Positions 1 to 9,652 of a DNA stretch of 64,000 nt are shown in pieces. Origin of the DNA: Vibrio natriegens NBRC 15636 = ATCC 14048 = DSM 759 (GTDB lineage Bacteria > Pseudomonadota > Gammaproteobacteria > Enterobacterales > Vibrionaceae); the NCBI RefSeq assembly GCF_035621455.1, contig NZ_CP141822.1, forward strand, positions 124,001-188,000. Reading direction: 5' to 3'. Each line of letters starts with the position of its first letter. Positions within the stretch are counted from its first letter, which is position 1. The translations under genes and the position numbers were made by a program. The notes beneath the pieces were generated by a model that was given only the letters and a program-made list of their open reading frames with translations, was not told the origin of the DNA and did no database searches.

Positions 1-1384
1 CAAGTGGGTGAGTCGCCATGTTGATGCGCTCAACGTCTTTTGACTTAAGTGCGATGTAAGAATCGATAAAGTCATCAGAGAATACGCCGCCAGCTGTTAG
101 GAACTCACGATCTTCGTTTAGTGCATTAAGCGCTACTTCTAGAGACTCAGCAACTTTTGGAATCTCAGCCGCTTCTTCTGCTGGAAGATCGTAAAGGTCT
201 TTATCCATCGCTTCGCCTGGGTGGATCTTGTTCTTGATACCGTCAAGACCAGCCATTAGTAGAGAAGCAAACGCTAGGTATGGGTTCGCTGCTGGATCTG
301 GGAAGCGAGCTTCGATACGACGCGCTTTCGGGCTTGGTACCACTGGGATACGGATAGAAGCAGAACGGTTACGTGCAGAGTAAGCAAGCATAACTGGTGC
401 TTCGAAGCCTGGTACAAGACGCTTGTACGAGTTAGTTGATGGGTTAGCAAATGCGTTGATTGCGCGAGCGTGCTTGATGATACCGCCGATGTAGTAAAGT
501 GCAGTTTCAGATAGGCCGCCGTACTTGTCACCAGCGAATAGGTTTACACCGTCTTTCGCTAGAGATTGGTGAACGTGCATACCAGAACCGTTGTCACCAA
601 CTAGTGGTTTAGGCATGAATGTCGCTGTTTTGCCAAATGCGTGAGCAACGTTGTGAACAACGTACTTGTAGATTTGGATCTCGTCAGCTTTAGTTGTTAG
701 CGTGTTGAAACGAGTCGCGATTTCGTTCTGACCAGCAGTTGCAACTTCGTGGTGGTGCGCTTCAACAACTAGACCCATTTCTTCCATGATTAGACACATT
801 GCAGAACGGATGTCTTGAGATGAGTCAACTGGAGCTACTGGGAAGTAACCGCCTTTAACGCCAGGACGGTGACCTTTGTTACCGCCTTCGATTTCAGAAC
901 CTGTGTTCCACGCTGCTTCTACGTCGTCAATCTTGAAGAAAGAACCTGACATGTCGTTAGAGTATTTAACGTCGTCAAATAGGAAGAACTCTGGCTCTGG
1001 ACCAACAAGAACTGTGTCTGCGATACCAGTTGCACGCATGTAATCTTCAGCGCGTTTTGCGATAGAGCGTGGGTCACGGTCGTAACCTTGCATAGTTGCA
1101 GGCTCTAGGATGTCACAACGAATGTTTAGCGTTGCATCTTCAGTAAATGGGTCAAGAACTGCAGAGGCAGCGTCTGGCATCATTACCATGTCTGACTCGT
1201 TGATACCTTTCCAGCCAGCAACTGATGAACCATCGAACATTTTACCTTCTTCGAAGAAGTCTGCGTCGATTTGGTGAGCAGGAATCGAAATGTGCTGCTC
1301 TTTACCTTTTGTATCTGTGAAGCGTAGGTCAACAAACTTAACTTCGTTTTCTTGGATCAGCGATAGAACGTTTTCTACTGACAT
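1..1384 (-). CDS. glnA: Glutamine synthetase type I (3' end cut by window edge)
   Basis: Cytoplasmic dodecameric enzyme that makes glutamine from glutamate, ammonia and ATP. The visible 461 codons run from the ATG at 1382-1384 to a C-terminal His-Pro-Leu at the window edge, so only about 8 residues of the usual 469 are missing. Seen: the [10 protein letters not shown] active-site stretch, the EAHHHEVA metal and glutamate region, the [10 protein letters not shown] segment, and the conserved LYDLP tyrosine near residue 398 that is adenylylated in enteric GlnA. A strong GGAGG ribosome site precedes the ATG. A sigma-54-type promoter and NtrC-like sites lie upstream, so nitrogen control is expected. 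Family assignment is secure. Confidence 0.97.
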   Translation of the reverse strand, partial: MSVENVLSLIQENEVKFVDLRFTDTKGKEQHISIPAHQIDADFFEEGKMFDGSSVAGWKGINESDMVMMPDAASAVLDPFTEDATLNIRCDILEPATMQGYDRDPRSIAKRAEDYMRATGIADTVLVGPEPEFFLFDDVKYSNDMSGSFFKIDDVEAAWNTGSEIEGGNKGHRPGVKGGYFPVAPVDSSQDIRSAMCLIMEEMGLVVEAHHHEVATAGQNEIATRFNTLTTKADEIQIYKYVVHNVAHAFGKTATFMPKPLVGDNGSGMHVHQSLAKDGVNLFAGDKYGGLSETALYYIGGIIKHARAINAFANPSTNSYKRLVPGFEAPVMLAYSARNRSASIRIPVVPSPKARRIEARFPDPAANPYLAFASLLMAGLDGIKNKIHPGEAMDKDLYDLPAEEAAEIPKVAESLEVALNALNEDREFLTAGGVFSDDFIDSYIALKSKDVERINMATHPL

Positions 1385-1507
1385 CTTGGATAACCTCCAG
1401 TGTTAAATAAGCGGTAAAAGCTCGATTTAGGAACTATTCTTTAAATGTGAAATTCGGCATTGATTAATCAAACTAAACTTTCATTAACCGATGCTGTTTT
1501 TTCTAAA

Positions 1508-1522
1508 GCTAGAACCGTGCCA
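1508..1522 (-). promoter_or_regulatory. Sigma-54 (RpoN) promoter of glnA
   Basis: Read on the minus strand this is TGGCACGGTTCTAGC. It has the invariant GG and GC elements at the correct -24/-12 spacing (consensus TGGCAC-N5-TTGC, one mismatch). It lies about 125 bp upstream of the glnA start codon, with NtrC-like sites 50-130 bp further upstream, which is the classical arrangement for NtrC-activated glnA. Confidence 0.8.
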
Positions 1523-1571
1523 AAAAAAATATTCCATTAATTTCAATGGATTGTGTTTTCGTATACTAGTT

Positions 1572-1591
1572 TGGTGCAAATCATTGCACCA
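1572..1591. promoter_or_regulatory. Everted NtrC-like palindrome TGGTGCAA-N4-TTGCACCA
   Basis: Perfect 8-bp arms around a 4-bp spacer. It uses the same half-site as the neighbouring NtrC site but in the outward-facing order, and lies between that site and the sigma-54 promoter. It could be a second NtrC contact or another regulator's operator. Confidence 0.5.
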
Positions 1592-1605
1592 TAATGATCC
1601 TTAAC

Positions 1606-1622
1606 TGCACCTTGGTGGTGCA
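1606..1622 (-). promoter_or_regulatory. NtrC-type enhancer site
   Basis: Perfect TGCACC-N5-GGTGCA dyad matching the known NtrC consensus, about 85 bp upstream of the -24/-12 promoter of glnA. Another TGCACC half-site follows at 1635-1640. NtrC binding is inferred from consensus and position. Confidence 0.7.
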
Positions 1623-1921
1623 ATTTATTTTTATTGCACCACGATGTGACAGCCACATCGCTTATTCAGCCCATTTTTTAAGCAATAGTCAATTTGTATT
1701 GAACGTTGAAGTAAAGAAAGTTCACTTCACGGCACCGCTTAGAAGACGAAAGCGTGCATTAAGCGTATAAATCGCAGAAATGCTCGGGAGTAGATCACAT
1801 ATTTCTAGGCTTTTTGCTAAAATCTGGTACATTATGGCCGTTTTTTTAATCAGCAAATGTCGCCAGAGAGCACCCGTTCTTAGCGTGGTGGCATTTCATC
1901 TATCTAAGTGAATCAATATCC

Positions 1922-3751
1922 ATGGCTACTCCACAGATTGATAAATTAAGAAATATCGCGATTATCGCGCACGTTGACCACGGTAAAACAACGCTGGTTG
2001 ACAAGCTGCTACAACAATCAGGCACGCTTGAGTCTCGCGGTGAAGCTGAAGAGCGAGTCATGGACTCGAACGACATCGAGAAAGAGCGCGGTATTACCAT
2101 TCTTGCTAAAAACACAGCAATTAACTGGAACGATTACCGTATCAACATCGTAGATACTCCGGGACACGCGGACTTCGGTGGTGAAGTAGAACGTATCATG
2201 TCGATGGTAGACTCTGTACTACTTATCGTTGACGCAGTTGACGGTCCAATGCCGCAAACTCGTTTCGTAACGCAAAAAGCGTTTGCTCATGGTCTTAAGC
2301 CAATCGTTGTAATCAACAAGATCGACCGTCCTGGTGCGCGTCCTGACTGGGTTATGGACCAAGTGTTCGACCTATTCGACAACCTAGGCGCAACTGATGA
2401 CCAGCTAGACTTTAAAGTGGTTTACGCATCAGCACTTAACGGTTGGGCTTCTCTAGAAGAAGGCGAAACTGGCGAGAACATGGAACCACTATTCCAAACT
2501 ATCGTTGATGTTGTTGACGCGCCAAATGTTGACCTAGACGGTCCACTACAGATGCAAGTTTCTCAGCTAGACTACAGCTCTTACGTTGGTGTTATCGGTG
2601 TTGCTCGTGTAACTCGTGGTAGCGTTAAGCCAAACCAACAAGTAACAGTTATCGGTGCAGACGGTAAAACTCGCAACGGTAAAGTTGGCACTGTAATGGG
2701 CTACCTTGGCCTAGAGCGTCACGACATTGAGCAAGCTAACGCGGGTGATATCATCGCAATCACTGGTCTTGGCGAGCTAAAAATCTCTGACACTATCTGT
2801 GCGCAAAACGCGGTAGAAGCGCTACCTGCACTTTCTGTTGATGAACCAACAGTAACGATGACGTTCCAGGTAAACACGTCTCCATTCGCGGGTAAAGAAG
2901 GTAAGTTCGTAACTTCACGTAACATCCTTGAGCGTCTAGAGAAGGAACTGGTACACAACGTTGCACTACGCGTAGAGCAAACTGACGATCCAGATAAATT
3001 CCGCGTATCAGGCCGTGGTGAACTTCACCTGTCTATCCTGATCGAAAACATGCGTCGTGAAGGCTTTGAGCTAGCGGTATCTCGTCCAGAAGTAATCATC
3101 AAAGAAGAAGATGGTCAGTTGATGGAACCGTTCGAAACGGTAACTATCGACGTAATGGAAGAGCACCAAGGCGGCATCATGGAGAACATCGGCCTACGTA
3201 AAGGTGAGCTGAAAGACATGTCTCCAGATGGTAAAGGCCGTGTACGTATGGACTTCGTTATGCCATCTCGTGGTCTGATCGGTTTCCAAACTGAGTTCAT
3301 GACGCTGACTTCAGGTTCTGGTCTTCTTTACCATACGTTTGATCACTACGGCCCTCACAAAGGCGGTAACATTGGTCAACGTGTGAATGGTGTACTAATC
3401 GCGAACGCGATGGGTAAAGCGCTAACAAACGCACTGTTTAACCTTCAAGAGCGTGGTCGCCTATTCATCGGTCACGGTGTAGAAGTTTACGAAGGCATGG
3501 TTATCGGTATTCACAGCCGCGACAATGACCTTACAGTAAACGCACTGAAAGGTAAGCAGCTAACTAACGTTCGTGCTTCTGGTACTGATGACGCACAGGT
3601 TCTTACTCCGCCAATCAAGATGACTCTTGAGCAAGCACTAGAATTCATCGATGATGACGAACTAGTAGAAGTAACGCCTGAAAGCATCCGTATCCGTAAG
3701 AAGTTCCTAACGGAAAGCGATCGTAAGCGTGCTTCACGTTCAGCGAAATAA
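1922..3751 (+). CDS. typA: Ribosome-associated translational GTPase TypA/BipA
   Basis: 609 aa, full length. Translation-factor GTPase that acts on the ribosome, with roles in 50S assembly, cold growth and stress. G1 motif AHVDHGKTT is at residues 16-24, the switch-region RGIT follows, then DTPGH and NKID. Domain II (beta barrel) and the two EF-G-like domains follow, ending in the BipA-specific C-terminal domain. The start is the ATG just after CATCC. No strong Shine-Dalgarno is visible, but the N-terminus [15 protein letters not shown] fits the family. It stands alone, divergent from glnA as in many gammaproteobacteria, and ends in a strong terminator at 3779. Confidence 0.97.
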   Translation: MATPQIDKLRNIAIIAHVDHGKTTLVDKLLQQSGTLESRGEAEERVMDSNDIEKERGITILAKNTAINWNDYRINIVDTPGHADFGGEVERIMSMVDSVLLIVDAVDGPMPQTRFVTQKAFAHGLKPIVVINKIDRPGARPDWVMDQVFDLFDNLGATDDQLDFKVVYASALNGWASLEEGETGENMEPLFQTIVDVVDAPNVDLDGPLQMQVSQLDYSSYVGVIGVARVTRGSVKPNQQVTVIGADGKTRNGKVGTVMGYLGLERHDIEQANAGDIIAITGLGELKISDTICAQNAVEALPALSVDEPTVTMTFQVNTSPFAGKEGKFVTSRNILERLEKELVHNVALRVEQTDDPDKFRVSGRGELHLSILIENMRREGFELAVSRPEVIIKEEDGQLMEPFETVTIDVMEEHQGGIMENIGLRKGELKDMSPDGKGRVRMDFVMPSRGLIGFQTEFMTLTSGSGLLYHTFDHYGPHKGGNIGQRVNGVLIANAMGKALTNALFNLQERGRLFIGHGVEVYEGMVIGIHSRDNDLTVNALKGKQLTNVRASGTDDAQVLTPPIKMTLEQALEFIDDDELVEVTPESIRIRKKFLTESDRKRASRSAK

Positions 3752-3778
3752 TCTGCTGTAACGTTTTAAGTTAATAAG

Positions 3779-3806
3779 AAGCCCCGAGTTATGCTCGGGG
3801 CTTTTT
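3779..3806 (+). terminator. Rho-independent terminator of typA
   Basis: GCCCCGAG-ttatg-CTCGGGGC stem of 8 GC-rich pairs, extended by AA/TT, followed by a T5 run. Confidence 0.9.
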
Positions 3807-3831
3807 GTATTCAGGGAAAGGAAAGACTTTG

Positions 3832-4389
3832 ATGAAACCGATTGTGATTACGGGTGGTCCAGGCGCCGGCAAAACGACGTTATTGCACGCTTTGGGTGAG
3901 CAGGGCTTTGCAACTTTCGCCGAAAGCTCTCGCACCATAATAGAGCAACAAAGCCAGTTGGAAGGCGGTATCTTACCTTGGAACAACTTACCTGAGTTTG
4001 CCAGATTGTGCCTTGAGCTCATGAGCGAGCAGAAACAGCAGGCGCAGAGTCACGAAGTGGCATTTGTTGATCGCGCGATTCCAGACATCATTGCTTACCT
4101 GCGAGTTGGCGATTGTGATGTAGACTTAGACTTTGTGACAGAAAGTGCTGGGTACCATAGGCAGGTGCTGACTTGTCGACCTGAAGCCTCGATTTATGTG
4201 CAGGATGAAGTGCGTCCCCACAGTTTTGAAGAGGCACTGGCAATCCATCAAATCCTAGTTGCTACCTACGCTGAACTTGGTTATCAGGTGGTGGAAGTGC
4301 CATGGGGAACGGTAGAGGAGAGGGTAAGGTTTGTTCAAAGGGTGGCCGGTTTAGTCAGCCAGGAAGAAAGAGAACACCTCTCCACGTAG
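3832..4389 (+). CDS. Small AAA-type ATPase (AAA_28-like)
   Basis: 185 aa, cytoplasmic. Walker A GGPGAGKTT lies near the N-terminus (about residues 8-16), and VDRAIPD looks like a Walker B or lid-type acidic motif near residue 80. The overall size fits the AAA_28 family of stand-alone nucleoside-kinase-like ATPases, whose role is mostly unknown. The ATG at 3832 is preferred because GGGAAAGGAAAG lies just upstream. An earlier in-frame GTG-type start would sit inside the typA terminator. It is a single gene facing a convergent lipoprotein gene. Substrate unknown. Confidence 0.8.
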   Translation: MKPIVITGGPGAGKTTLLHALGEQGFATFAESSRTIIEQQSQLEGGILPWNNLPEFARLCLELMSEQKQQAQSHEVAFVDRAIPDIIAYLRVGDCDVDLDFVTESAGYHRQVLTCRPEASIYVQDEVRPHSFEEALAIHQILVATYAELGYQVVEVPWGTVEERVRFVQRVAGLVSQEEREHLST

Positions 4390-4398
4390 AGAGGTGTT
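4373..4398. terminator. Hairpin at the convergent gene ends
   Basis: Perfect 10-bp stem AACACCTCTC-cacgta-GAGAGGTGTT overlapping the stop codon of the ATPase gene. No good T-run on the plus side, and a T-rich but interrupted tract on the minus side. Probably a weak bidirectional terminator for the two convergent genes. Confidence 0.55.
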
Positions 4399-4411
4399 AC
4401 ATTCGGGTAGG

Positions 4412-5053
4412 TTATTTTTGGTTTAGCTTTTGCAGGAACTTGTCTGATTCTGCTATCGCTGCATTCATCTGTTTGATGGCATATTGAATGTCTTGCTCTA
4501 GGTTCGAGAATTCACCTCGTAGAGAGCCAATTGCGCTCGCATTTAAGTTATGTTTTAAATACAAGGTGTTGTCGCGTAATGTATTAAGAACTGGCGTCAT
4601 CTTTTGTTCAGCTCGCTTCATCGCGCTGAGCATGGTTTTGTAAGACGCTTTGGTATCACGCAATTTCTGTTCACTTGAACGACGAAGTTTTGCACTGGTG
4701 TACAGGTCGAGTTCGTCCTGCCATTCGTCAAAGAGTGCATCTGATACATCTTCGATAGCAGCGATACGATCGCGGACATCTTGCGCTGCTTTCTCACTGT
4801 CTTCATATTTGTCGTTTATGTTGTTGTAAACGTCTTCCAGCTCACCACCATCAAAGTTGGTCAGAGCGGATAGAGCCTCAAGCGCACTGGTGAACTCTTC
4901 TTGAGCGTCTTGTTGAGATTCTTTGGCGTCTTCAACACGATCGACCATGATGTCGCGTTTATGGTATCCCACTTGTTCCATTGCTGAATAATATGCAGAC
5001 TGACACCCTGTTAAAGTAAAAATTGATAGTACAATTGCTAATAAATAAGGCAT
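4412..5053 (-). CDS. DUF2959 lipoprotein
   Basis: 213 aa. The N-terminal signal MPYLLAIVLSIFTLTGC has a lipobox LTGC with the lipidated Cys at residue 17, so it is an envelope lipoprotein. The rest is hydrophilic and mostly alpha-helical, with charged heptad-like stretches suggesting coiled coils at about 40-110 and 150-205. It resembles the DUF2959 family seen in Vibrio and Shewanella. No catalytic motif is visible and the function is unknown. It is divergent from yihY with only 35 bp between the starts. Confidence 0.8.
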   Translation of the reverse strand: MPYLLAIVLSIFTLTGCQSAYYSAMEQVGYHKRDIMVDRVEDAKESQQDAQEEFTSALEALSALTNFDGGELEDVYNNINDKYEDSEKAAQDVRDRIAAIEDVSDALFDEWQDELDLYTSAKLRRSSEQKLRDTKASYKTMLSAMKRAEQKMTPVLNTLRDNTLYLKHNLNASAIGSLRGEFSNLEQDIQYAIKQMNAAIAESDKFLQKLNQK

Positions 5054-5088
5054 TTTTTATGTCCCAGATGCTAATTATGAGATGAACT

Positions 5089-6033
5089 ATGAACCAGTTA
5101 TCAGAGAGTTACAAGGCGAGATTGAGTAATCTATTGCCAAGTTGCGTCGCTTTCTTTAAGTATCTTCTTAAGCGTTTGACGCACGATCGCATGAATGTGA
5201 ACGCTGGCTACCTTGCCTATATCACCCTGTTGTCCATCGTGCCGATGCTAACGGTATTGTTGTCAATCTTATCGAAATTTCCGGTGTTTGCGAATGTTGG
5301 TGAGGTGTTGCAAGGGTATCTCATCGAGAATTTTGTGCCCGCGTCTGGAGAGGCGGTAAATACGGCTCTGCAAGAGTTTGTGTCTAATACCGGAAAAATG
5401 AGTGCGGTTGGCGGTGGATTTTTATTTGTCGCGGCACTGATGCTGATCTCTAATATTGATAAGAACCTCAACTACATATGGCGAGTAAAAGATAAACGTC
5501 GCTTTGTGTTTTCCTTCTCAATGTACTGGATGGTATTAACGCTCGGGCCAATTATGGTCGGCGCCAGTATTGCCGCCACGTCTTATGTGACATCACTTCA
5601 GATCCTGGAGCACGAAACCTTATCGGGTGCGTTTAACCTGTTTTTGCGTTGGTTGCCTTTGTTATTGTCTTTCTTTGCTTTTTTAGGCCTGTACATCTTA
5701 GTGCCGAATAAAAAAGTATACCTGAGCCATGGGGCTGTGGGTGCCGCTCTGGCTGCGGTATTATTTGAATTGAGTAAAAAAGGCTTCGCTTTGTATATTA
5801 CTCAGTTCCCGTCGTACCAGCTTATCTATGGCGCTCTGGCCGCGATTCCTATCTTGTTTGTTTGGGTGTACTTGTGCTGGATGATTGTGCTGTTAGGAGC
5901 GGAAGTGACGGCGGCGATGGGTGAACGAGAGCACTGGAGTGAAGACCTAGACATGATACACTCGGTCGCAGAATCTCAGTTAGCAAATAAAGGAAACGAG
6001 CGTAGTGATAGCTCTAATTCAACGGGTCAGTGA
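5089..6033 (+). CDS. yihY: YihY/BrkB-family inner-membrane protein
   Basis: 314 aa polytopic membrane protein with about six hydrophobic segments (roughly 45-70, 105-125, 145-170, 185-205, 215-235 and 250-275). The family signature [17 protein letters not shown] is near residue 40 and the [12 protein letters not shown] block is present. Once called RNase BN by mistake, the family has no firmly established function. The hydrophilic tail after 280 varies. The dtd start lies inside its 3' end, and the order yihY-dtd-yiiD is the same as in E. coli, which supports the name and an operon. Confidence 0.9.
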   Translation: MNQLSESYKARLSNLLPSCVAFFKYLLKRLTHDRMNVNAGYLAYITLLSIVPMLTVLLSILSKFPVFANVGEVLQGYLIENFVPASGEAVNTALQEFVSNTGKMSAVGGGFLFVAALMLISNIDKNLNYIWRVKDKRRFVFSFSMYWMVLTLGPIMVGASIAATSYVTSLQILEHETLSGAFNLFLRWLPLLLSFFAFLGLYILVPNKKVYLSHGAVGAALAAVLFELSKKGFALYITQFPSYQLIYGALAAIPILFVWVYLCWMIVLLGAEVTAAMGEREHWSEDLDMIHSVAESQLANKGNERSDSSNSTGQ

Positions 6034-6439
6034 AGCTGCCGTCCGGGTTGACGGCGAAGTAGTTGGTGAAATCGATCAGGGTCTTCTTGTTCTGCTTGGT
6101 GTAGAGAAGGACGACGATGAAGCTAAAGCCAAGCGTTTGATGGAGCGTGTGACCACTTACCGTGTGTTTGAAGATGAGGATGGTAAAATGAACCTCAACG
6201 TCAAGCAGGTGGAAGGCAAGGTGTTAGTCGTTTCTCAATTTACTCTGCCAGCCGATACTAAAAAAGGGACTCGCGCCGGCTTTTCGCGCGGTGCTCACCC
6301 TGCCGATGCAGAACGTCTGTATGATTACTTTTCTGACTTATGCGAACAGGTGCTACCTACCCAGCGTGGCCGTTTCGCTGCCGATATGAAAGTGTCATTA
6401 ATTAATGACGGCCCAGTGACTTTCTGGTTACAGGTCTAA
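6005..6439 (+). CDS. dtd: D-aminoacyl-tRNA deacylase
   Basis: 144 aa, full length. Removes D-amino acids (and glycine mischarged on tRNA-Ala) from tRNAs in the cytoplasm. Both active-site signatures are present: SQFTL near residue 78 and the cross-subunit GPVT near 137. The start is GTG at 6005 with AAAGGAAACGAG upstream. It overlaps the end of yihY by 29 bp in another frame, implying translational coupling. Confidence 0.96.
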   Translation: MIALIQRVSEAAVRVDGEVVGEIDQGLLVLLGVEKDDDEAKAKRLMERVTTYRVFEDEDGKMNLNVKQVEGKVLVVSQFTLPADTKKGTRAGFSRGAHPADAERLYDYFSDLCEQVLPTQRGRFAADMKVSLINDGPVTFWLQV

Positions 6440-6459
6440 TCTGGTAACGCAATCTTCAT

Positions 6460-6510
6460 AGGCTAAGCTTTAACTCCAAGTGCAGGGAAATAGCTTAGCC
6501 TTGTTTCTTT
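6460..6510 (+). terminator. Possible terminator between dtd and yiiD
   Basis: AGGCTAAGCT and AGCTTAGCCT form a perfect 10-bp stem around a 22-nt loop, followed by TGTTTCTTTG. The long loop and interrupted T tract suggest partial termination only. Confidence 0.45.
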
Positions 6511-6545
6511 GACATTTATTTGTTTTGTACTTTCAAAGGATTGAT

Positions 6546-7463
6546 ATGTTCAAACTCATTACTCCAAAAACCGAAAACCAGCTTAACAAGTATTATCAGT
6601 TCCGCTGGCAGATGTTACGTGAGCCGTGGCGAATGCCGATCGGGTCGGAACGTGATGAATACGATGGTATGAGTCACCACCGGATGATTGTGGATGGTCG
6701 TGGCCGCCCGATGGCGATTGGACGTCTTTATATTACGCCAGACAATGACGGTCAGATTCGTTACATGGCGGTAAAAAGTAATCGTCGTGGCAAAGGCATG
6801 GGTTCATTAGTGTTGGTGGCACTGGAGTCACTTGCGCGCCAGGAAGGTGCGAAACGCTTGGTATGTAATGCCCGTGAAGACGCGATTGCGTTCTATGAGA
6901 AAAGTGGTTTTGAGCGCCGTGGTGAGCTGACTGATGAGCGTGGCCCGGTCCGCCACCAACAAATGGTTAAGCCCTTAGACCCGATGGCTAATGTTCTTCG
7001 CCGCCCTGAGTGGTGTACGGAGCTCCAGAAGCGATGGGAAGAGCAAATCCCGATCAGTGACAAAATGGGGATTAAGATTAATCAATACACGGGTTATCAA
7101 TTTGAATGCTGCGCCCAGCTTAACCCTAACCTTAACCCTCACAATACCATGTTTGCTGGCTCTGCTTTTACCTTGGCGACATTGACTGGGTGGGGAATGA
7201 CCTGGTTACTACTTAAAGAGCGTGGCTTGCACGGTGATATTGTTCTCGCGGACAGTTCCATTCGTTATCGCCAACCCGTTGAGCAAAACCCTGTCGCCAG
7301 CACATCACTTGATGGCATCAGTGGTGACTTGGATCGGCTGAAATCGGGTCGTAAAGCGCGAATCGTGATTCATGTGGTGATTTATAGTGGTGACACGCCA
7401 GCTGTCGATTTTGTCGGGACTTACATGCTAATCCCTAATTATTCGCAATTACTCAGCTGTTAG
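6546..7463 (+). CDS. yiiD: YiiD/MadA-type two-domain protein: GNAT acetyltransferase + hotdog thioesterase
   Basis: 305 aa. N-terminal GNAT domain (about 1-150) with the acetyl-CoA loop RRGKGMGS and a C-terminal FYEKSGF element. The C-terminal domain (about 160-305) is hotdog-fold and YiiD_C-like, with HNTMFAGSAFTLATLTGWG. In E. coli the orthologue has been reported as a malonyl-ACP decarboxylase feeding fatty-acid initiation. That role is inferred here from family and synteny only. The ATG at 6546 has AAAGGA directly upstream. The 3' end overlaps the convergent AsmA-family gene by 15 bp. Confidence 0.88.
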   Translation: MFKLITPKTENQLNKYYQFRWQMLREPWRMPIGSERDEYDGMSHHRMIVDGRGRPMAIGRLYITPDNDGQIRYMAVKSNRRGKGMGSLVLVALESLARQEGAKRLVCNAREDAIAFYEKSGFERRGELTDERGPVRHQQMVKPLDPMANVLRRPEWCTELQKRWEEQIPISDKMGIKINQYTGYQFECCAQLNPNLNPHNTMFAGSAFTLATLTGWGMTWLLLKERGLHGDIVLADSSIRYRQPVEQNPVASTSLDGISGDLDRLKSGRKARIVIHVVIYSGDTPAVDFVGTYMLIPNYSQLLSC

Positions 7464-9509
7464 TGCTTCGTCGGCAACAGCATTTATTGTTAGTTCATCT
7501 TCTTCCACTATCTCTTCAACCAACTCTTCTTCCTGCAGCTCCATATTGATTTCCGCGATAGGAGCTGTAGGTTGCGCTTCTCCTGCTGTTAACTCTGGTT
7601 GTTGAGTCTCTTTTGTTGACTCCTGTCCTTCGATCTCAGCGGGCTTGATACAGTCATTTTTCGTCGGCTCATGGCTGAAAATATCGCCGCTAATGACGCC
7701 ACACTGCTCTTCTAGCTGATACTCAAGCCCACTTAATGGGTTGTTAGCCAGATCAAACGCACCACTGATTTTGCCTTTAATGTCGCTTCCCGAAATGGTG
7801 ATGGGTTGGATTGAAACCTCACCACGTCGCGCTTGCAGACGGACAGGAGAGAATGTGATCGACTTCAGTGACTGATCGGCTTGAGAGAGCAACATCGTGT
7901 CACGGAAGTTGGCTTCGATATCTCCGGTTAAGCTGTACGCCAGCATATTATGATCGCCAGCCAGGCCTTGGAGATCAAGATTCAGATCGGACAAGCCTTC
8001 TACGGTTAATACTTTAGGTAGGTATGAGTGAAAGAGGCGCAGAGGAATGCCATCTGCATTGATGTTCAGCGTCCATGGTTGGCTGGTGGTGCTGACATCA
8101 ATCTGCCCGTAACCTTCGATATAGCCTTGCTCTAATGGCGCAAATAAACGAGTCAACTGCCAAAGGCCATTGTCACTTTGAGTTGAAAGCGCAGCGTGAG
8201 AGGCAATCACCTGATCATAGCTAGCGTTGACGACGCTAACGTCCAGGTTCCCATTCCACACCGACCAGTGCGTCCCTAGGCGTTTGAGGTCAAGTTGACG
8301 ACCTTCCAAATTCAGGCCCGAAACCTGCCAATATGGCTGTCGTGATATTTGTATGATTTGGCTGTGTTCAATGTCGAGCTGATTTATCGTCACTTCGTTT
8401 AGTGCTTTTGTTGCCGCTTGCCACCAGTCTGAACTTTCGTCAGGCTTCATTGCCCATTTCAAGCCATAAATTGAGGCATTGTCTATTTGCCATTGGGTTG
8501 GTTGGAACTGTCCTGAAATTTGAACACGGCCTTGTTGCCAGTCCAGGTAGAGTTCTTTCAGTTCAATCTGACTAGGCGTCATTACCGCGCTTAAACGTGG
8601 CTCTATTGCAGTTTGTTCCTGAAAGCTAACGCTGTCTGCTTGCAAAGAGATCTGAGCTTGTGTCTGCCAAAGTGATAGCGGAAGTGAAGCATCCTCGAGC
8701 GAAAGTTCCAGGTTTTGCCAATGCCAGTCGCCCCATTCAATGTCAGCGTTTAACAGGTCGAGACTATTAATGTGGTTAATTTTGAAAGGTATGGCATTCC
8801 ATGGCTTAGCGAGCAGCGATTGCAGCTGGGCATTGTTCATTTTCAGCTTATCGACGGTGACATTGACCAAAGACCAGCCTTGAGGGTATTGCTCACCCTG
8901 ACCAGAGATCAGACTGTCTCTCCATTTAAACGACGTACCATAGAGAGTGCTGTTTTCTGGTCGATAATCCATATCAAGCAACACATTATCGAAAGCTTCG
9001 CCATTCCAGTAGATTTGCGCAGCAGACAACTGAATCTCGCCATAAGGCAGTACATACGAGTTGTTTTGCCAGTCTGGTGATTGGATTTGTACATTCAGCC
9101 CATTGATCACTAACTGTTTGTTCGCGTAATCGAGATTTTTAACCGCCACTTGGTGGAACTGGACAGATTCTAGATTGGCGAAATCCGGCAGTCCTTGTTT
9201 TAAGCTCACGCCATTGATAAGTAAGCTATCGACAATCCACTTACCATCGCGGCGCACATCTGGGTTTAGCCATACATCGACTTGCTCAATGCTGGATATA
9301 TCTTCGCTATTCGTTCGAATGCCTTGCACGGTGAGGTGATAAGGAAAGTCGTAGTGCACCTTTTCTGCCTGAATAGGCAAGTTCAGGTGCTCTGAAATAA
9401 AGGCCCAGGTTTGGTTAGCGTAGGAAGTGGTAAGCAGCGCAATAACGGTTGCAGGGATAGCAATCAGTAATACAAGTAACAGAATTAGAATTCGAAGCGC
9501 TGTTTTCAT
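7449..9509 (-). CDS. AsmA-family envelope protein
   Basis: 686 aa. A single N-terminal membrane anchor (about residues 5-27) is followed by a long periplasmic region rich in short beta strands. The C-terminal AsmA-like repeat area contains a YSLTGDIEANF and NNPLSGLEYQLEEQCG block. Relatives of AsmA, TamB and YhdP bridge inner and outer membranes and are linked to lipid transport or outer-membrane assembly. The last 60 or so residues are an unusual Glu-rich tail after the conserved Cys pair. The ATG at 9509 opens a clean signal-anchor. No obvious operon partner; pckA lies downstream after a terminator. Confidence 0.8.
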   Translation of the reverse strand: MKTALRILILLLVLLIAIPATVIALLTTSYANQTWAFISEHLNLPIQAEKVHYDFPYHLTVQGIRTNSEDISSIEQVDVWLNPDVRRDGKWIVDSLLINGVSLKQGLPDFANLESVQFHQVAVKNLDYANKQLVINGLNVQIQSPDWQNNSYVLPYGEIQLSAAQIYWNGEAFDNVLLDMDYRPENSTLYGTSFKWRDSLISGQGEQYPQGWSLVNVTVDKLKMNNAQLQSLLAKPWNAIPFKINHINSLDLLNADIEWGDWHWQNLELSLEDASLPLSLWQTQAQISLQADSVSFQEQTAIEPRLSAVMTPSQIELKELYLDWQQGRVQISGQFQPTQWQIDNASIYGLKWAMKPDESSDWWQAATKALNEVTINQLDIEHSQIIQISRQPYWQVSGLNLEGRQLDLKRLGTHWSVWNGNLDVSVVNASYDQVIASHAALSTQSDNGLWQLTRLFAPLEQGYIEGYGQIDVSTTSQPWTLNINADGIPLRLFHSYLPKVLTVEGLSDLNLDLQGLAGDHNMLAYSLTGDIEANFRDTMLLSQADQSLKSITFSPVRLQARRGEVSIQPITISGSDIKGKISGAFDLANNPLSGLEYQLEEQCGVISGDIFSHEPTKNDCIKPAEIEGQESTKETQQPELTAGEAQPTAPIAEINMELQEEELVEEIVEEDELTINAVADEALTAE

Positions 9510-9575
9510 CCTTGCCAGAACCTACGTAAAGTATGGAAGTCTGCTTTAGCTTGTATCAATCTTGGGTGGGATTCA

Positions 9576-9602
9576 ATAAAAAGCCCCTCAAAAGAGGGGC
9601 TT
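9576..9602 (-). terminator. Terminator of pckA
   Basis: AAGCCCCTC-aaaa-GAGGGGCTT stem of 9 bp. On the minus strand it is followed by TTTTTAT. It lies 50 bp beyond the pckA stop codon. Confidence 0.9.
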
Positions 9603-9652
9603 GTAGAATATTTTGGTAACCAAGTCACTCTCGACCGGGTTTTCGCACAACA

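Larger units (their letters stand above)
1385..1921. other. Divergent glnA/typA intergenic region
   Basis: 537 bp without a gene between two divergently transcribed genes. The glnA-proximal half holds the sigma-54-like promoter, a TTGATTAATCAA palindrome at 1460-1471 in the expected glnA leader, and a run of TGCACC/GGTGCA half-sites at 1572-1641. The typA-proximal half (about 1650-1921) has no promoter I can defend and no clear ribosome site directly before the typA ATG. Confidence 0.7.
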
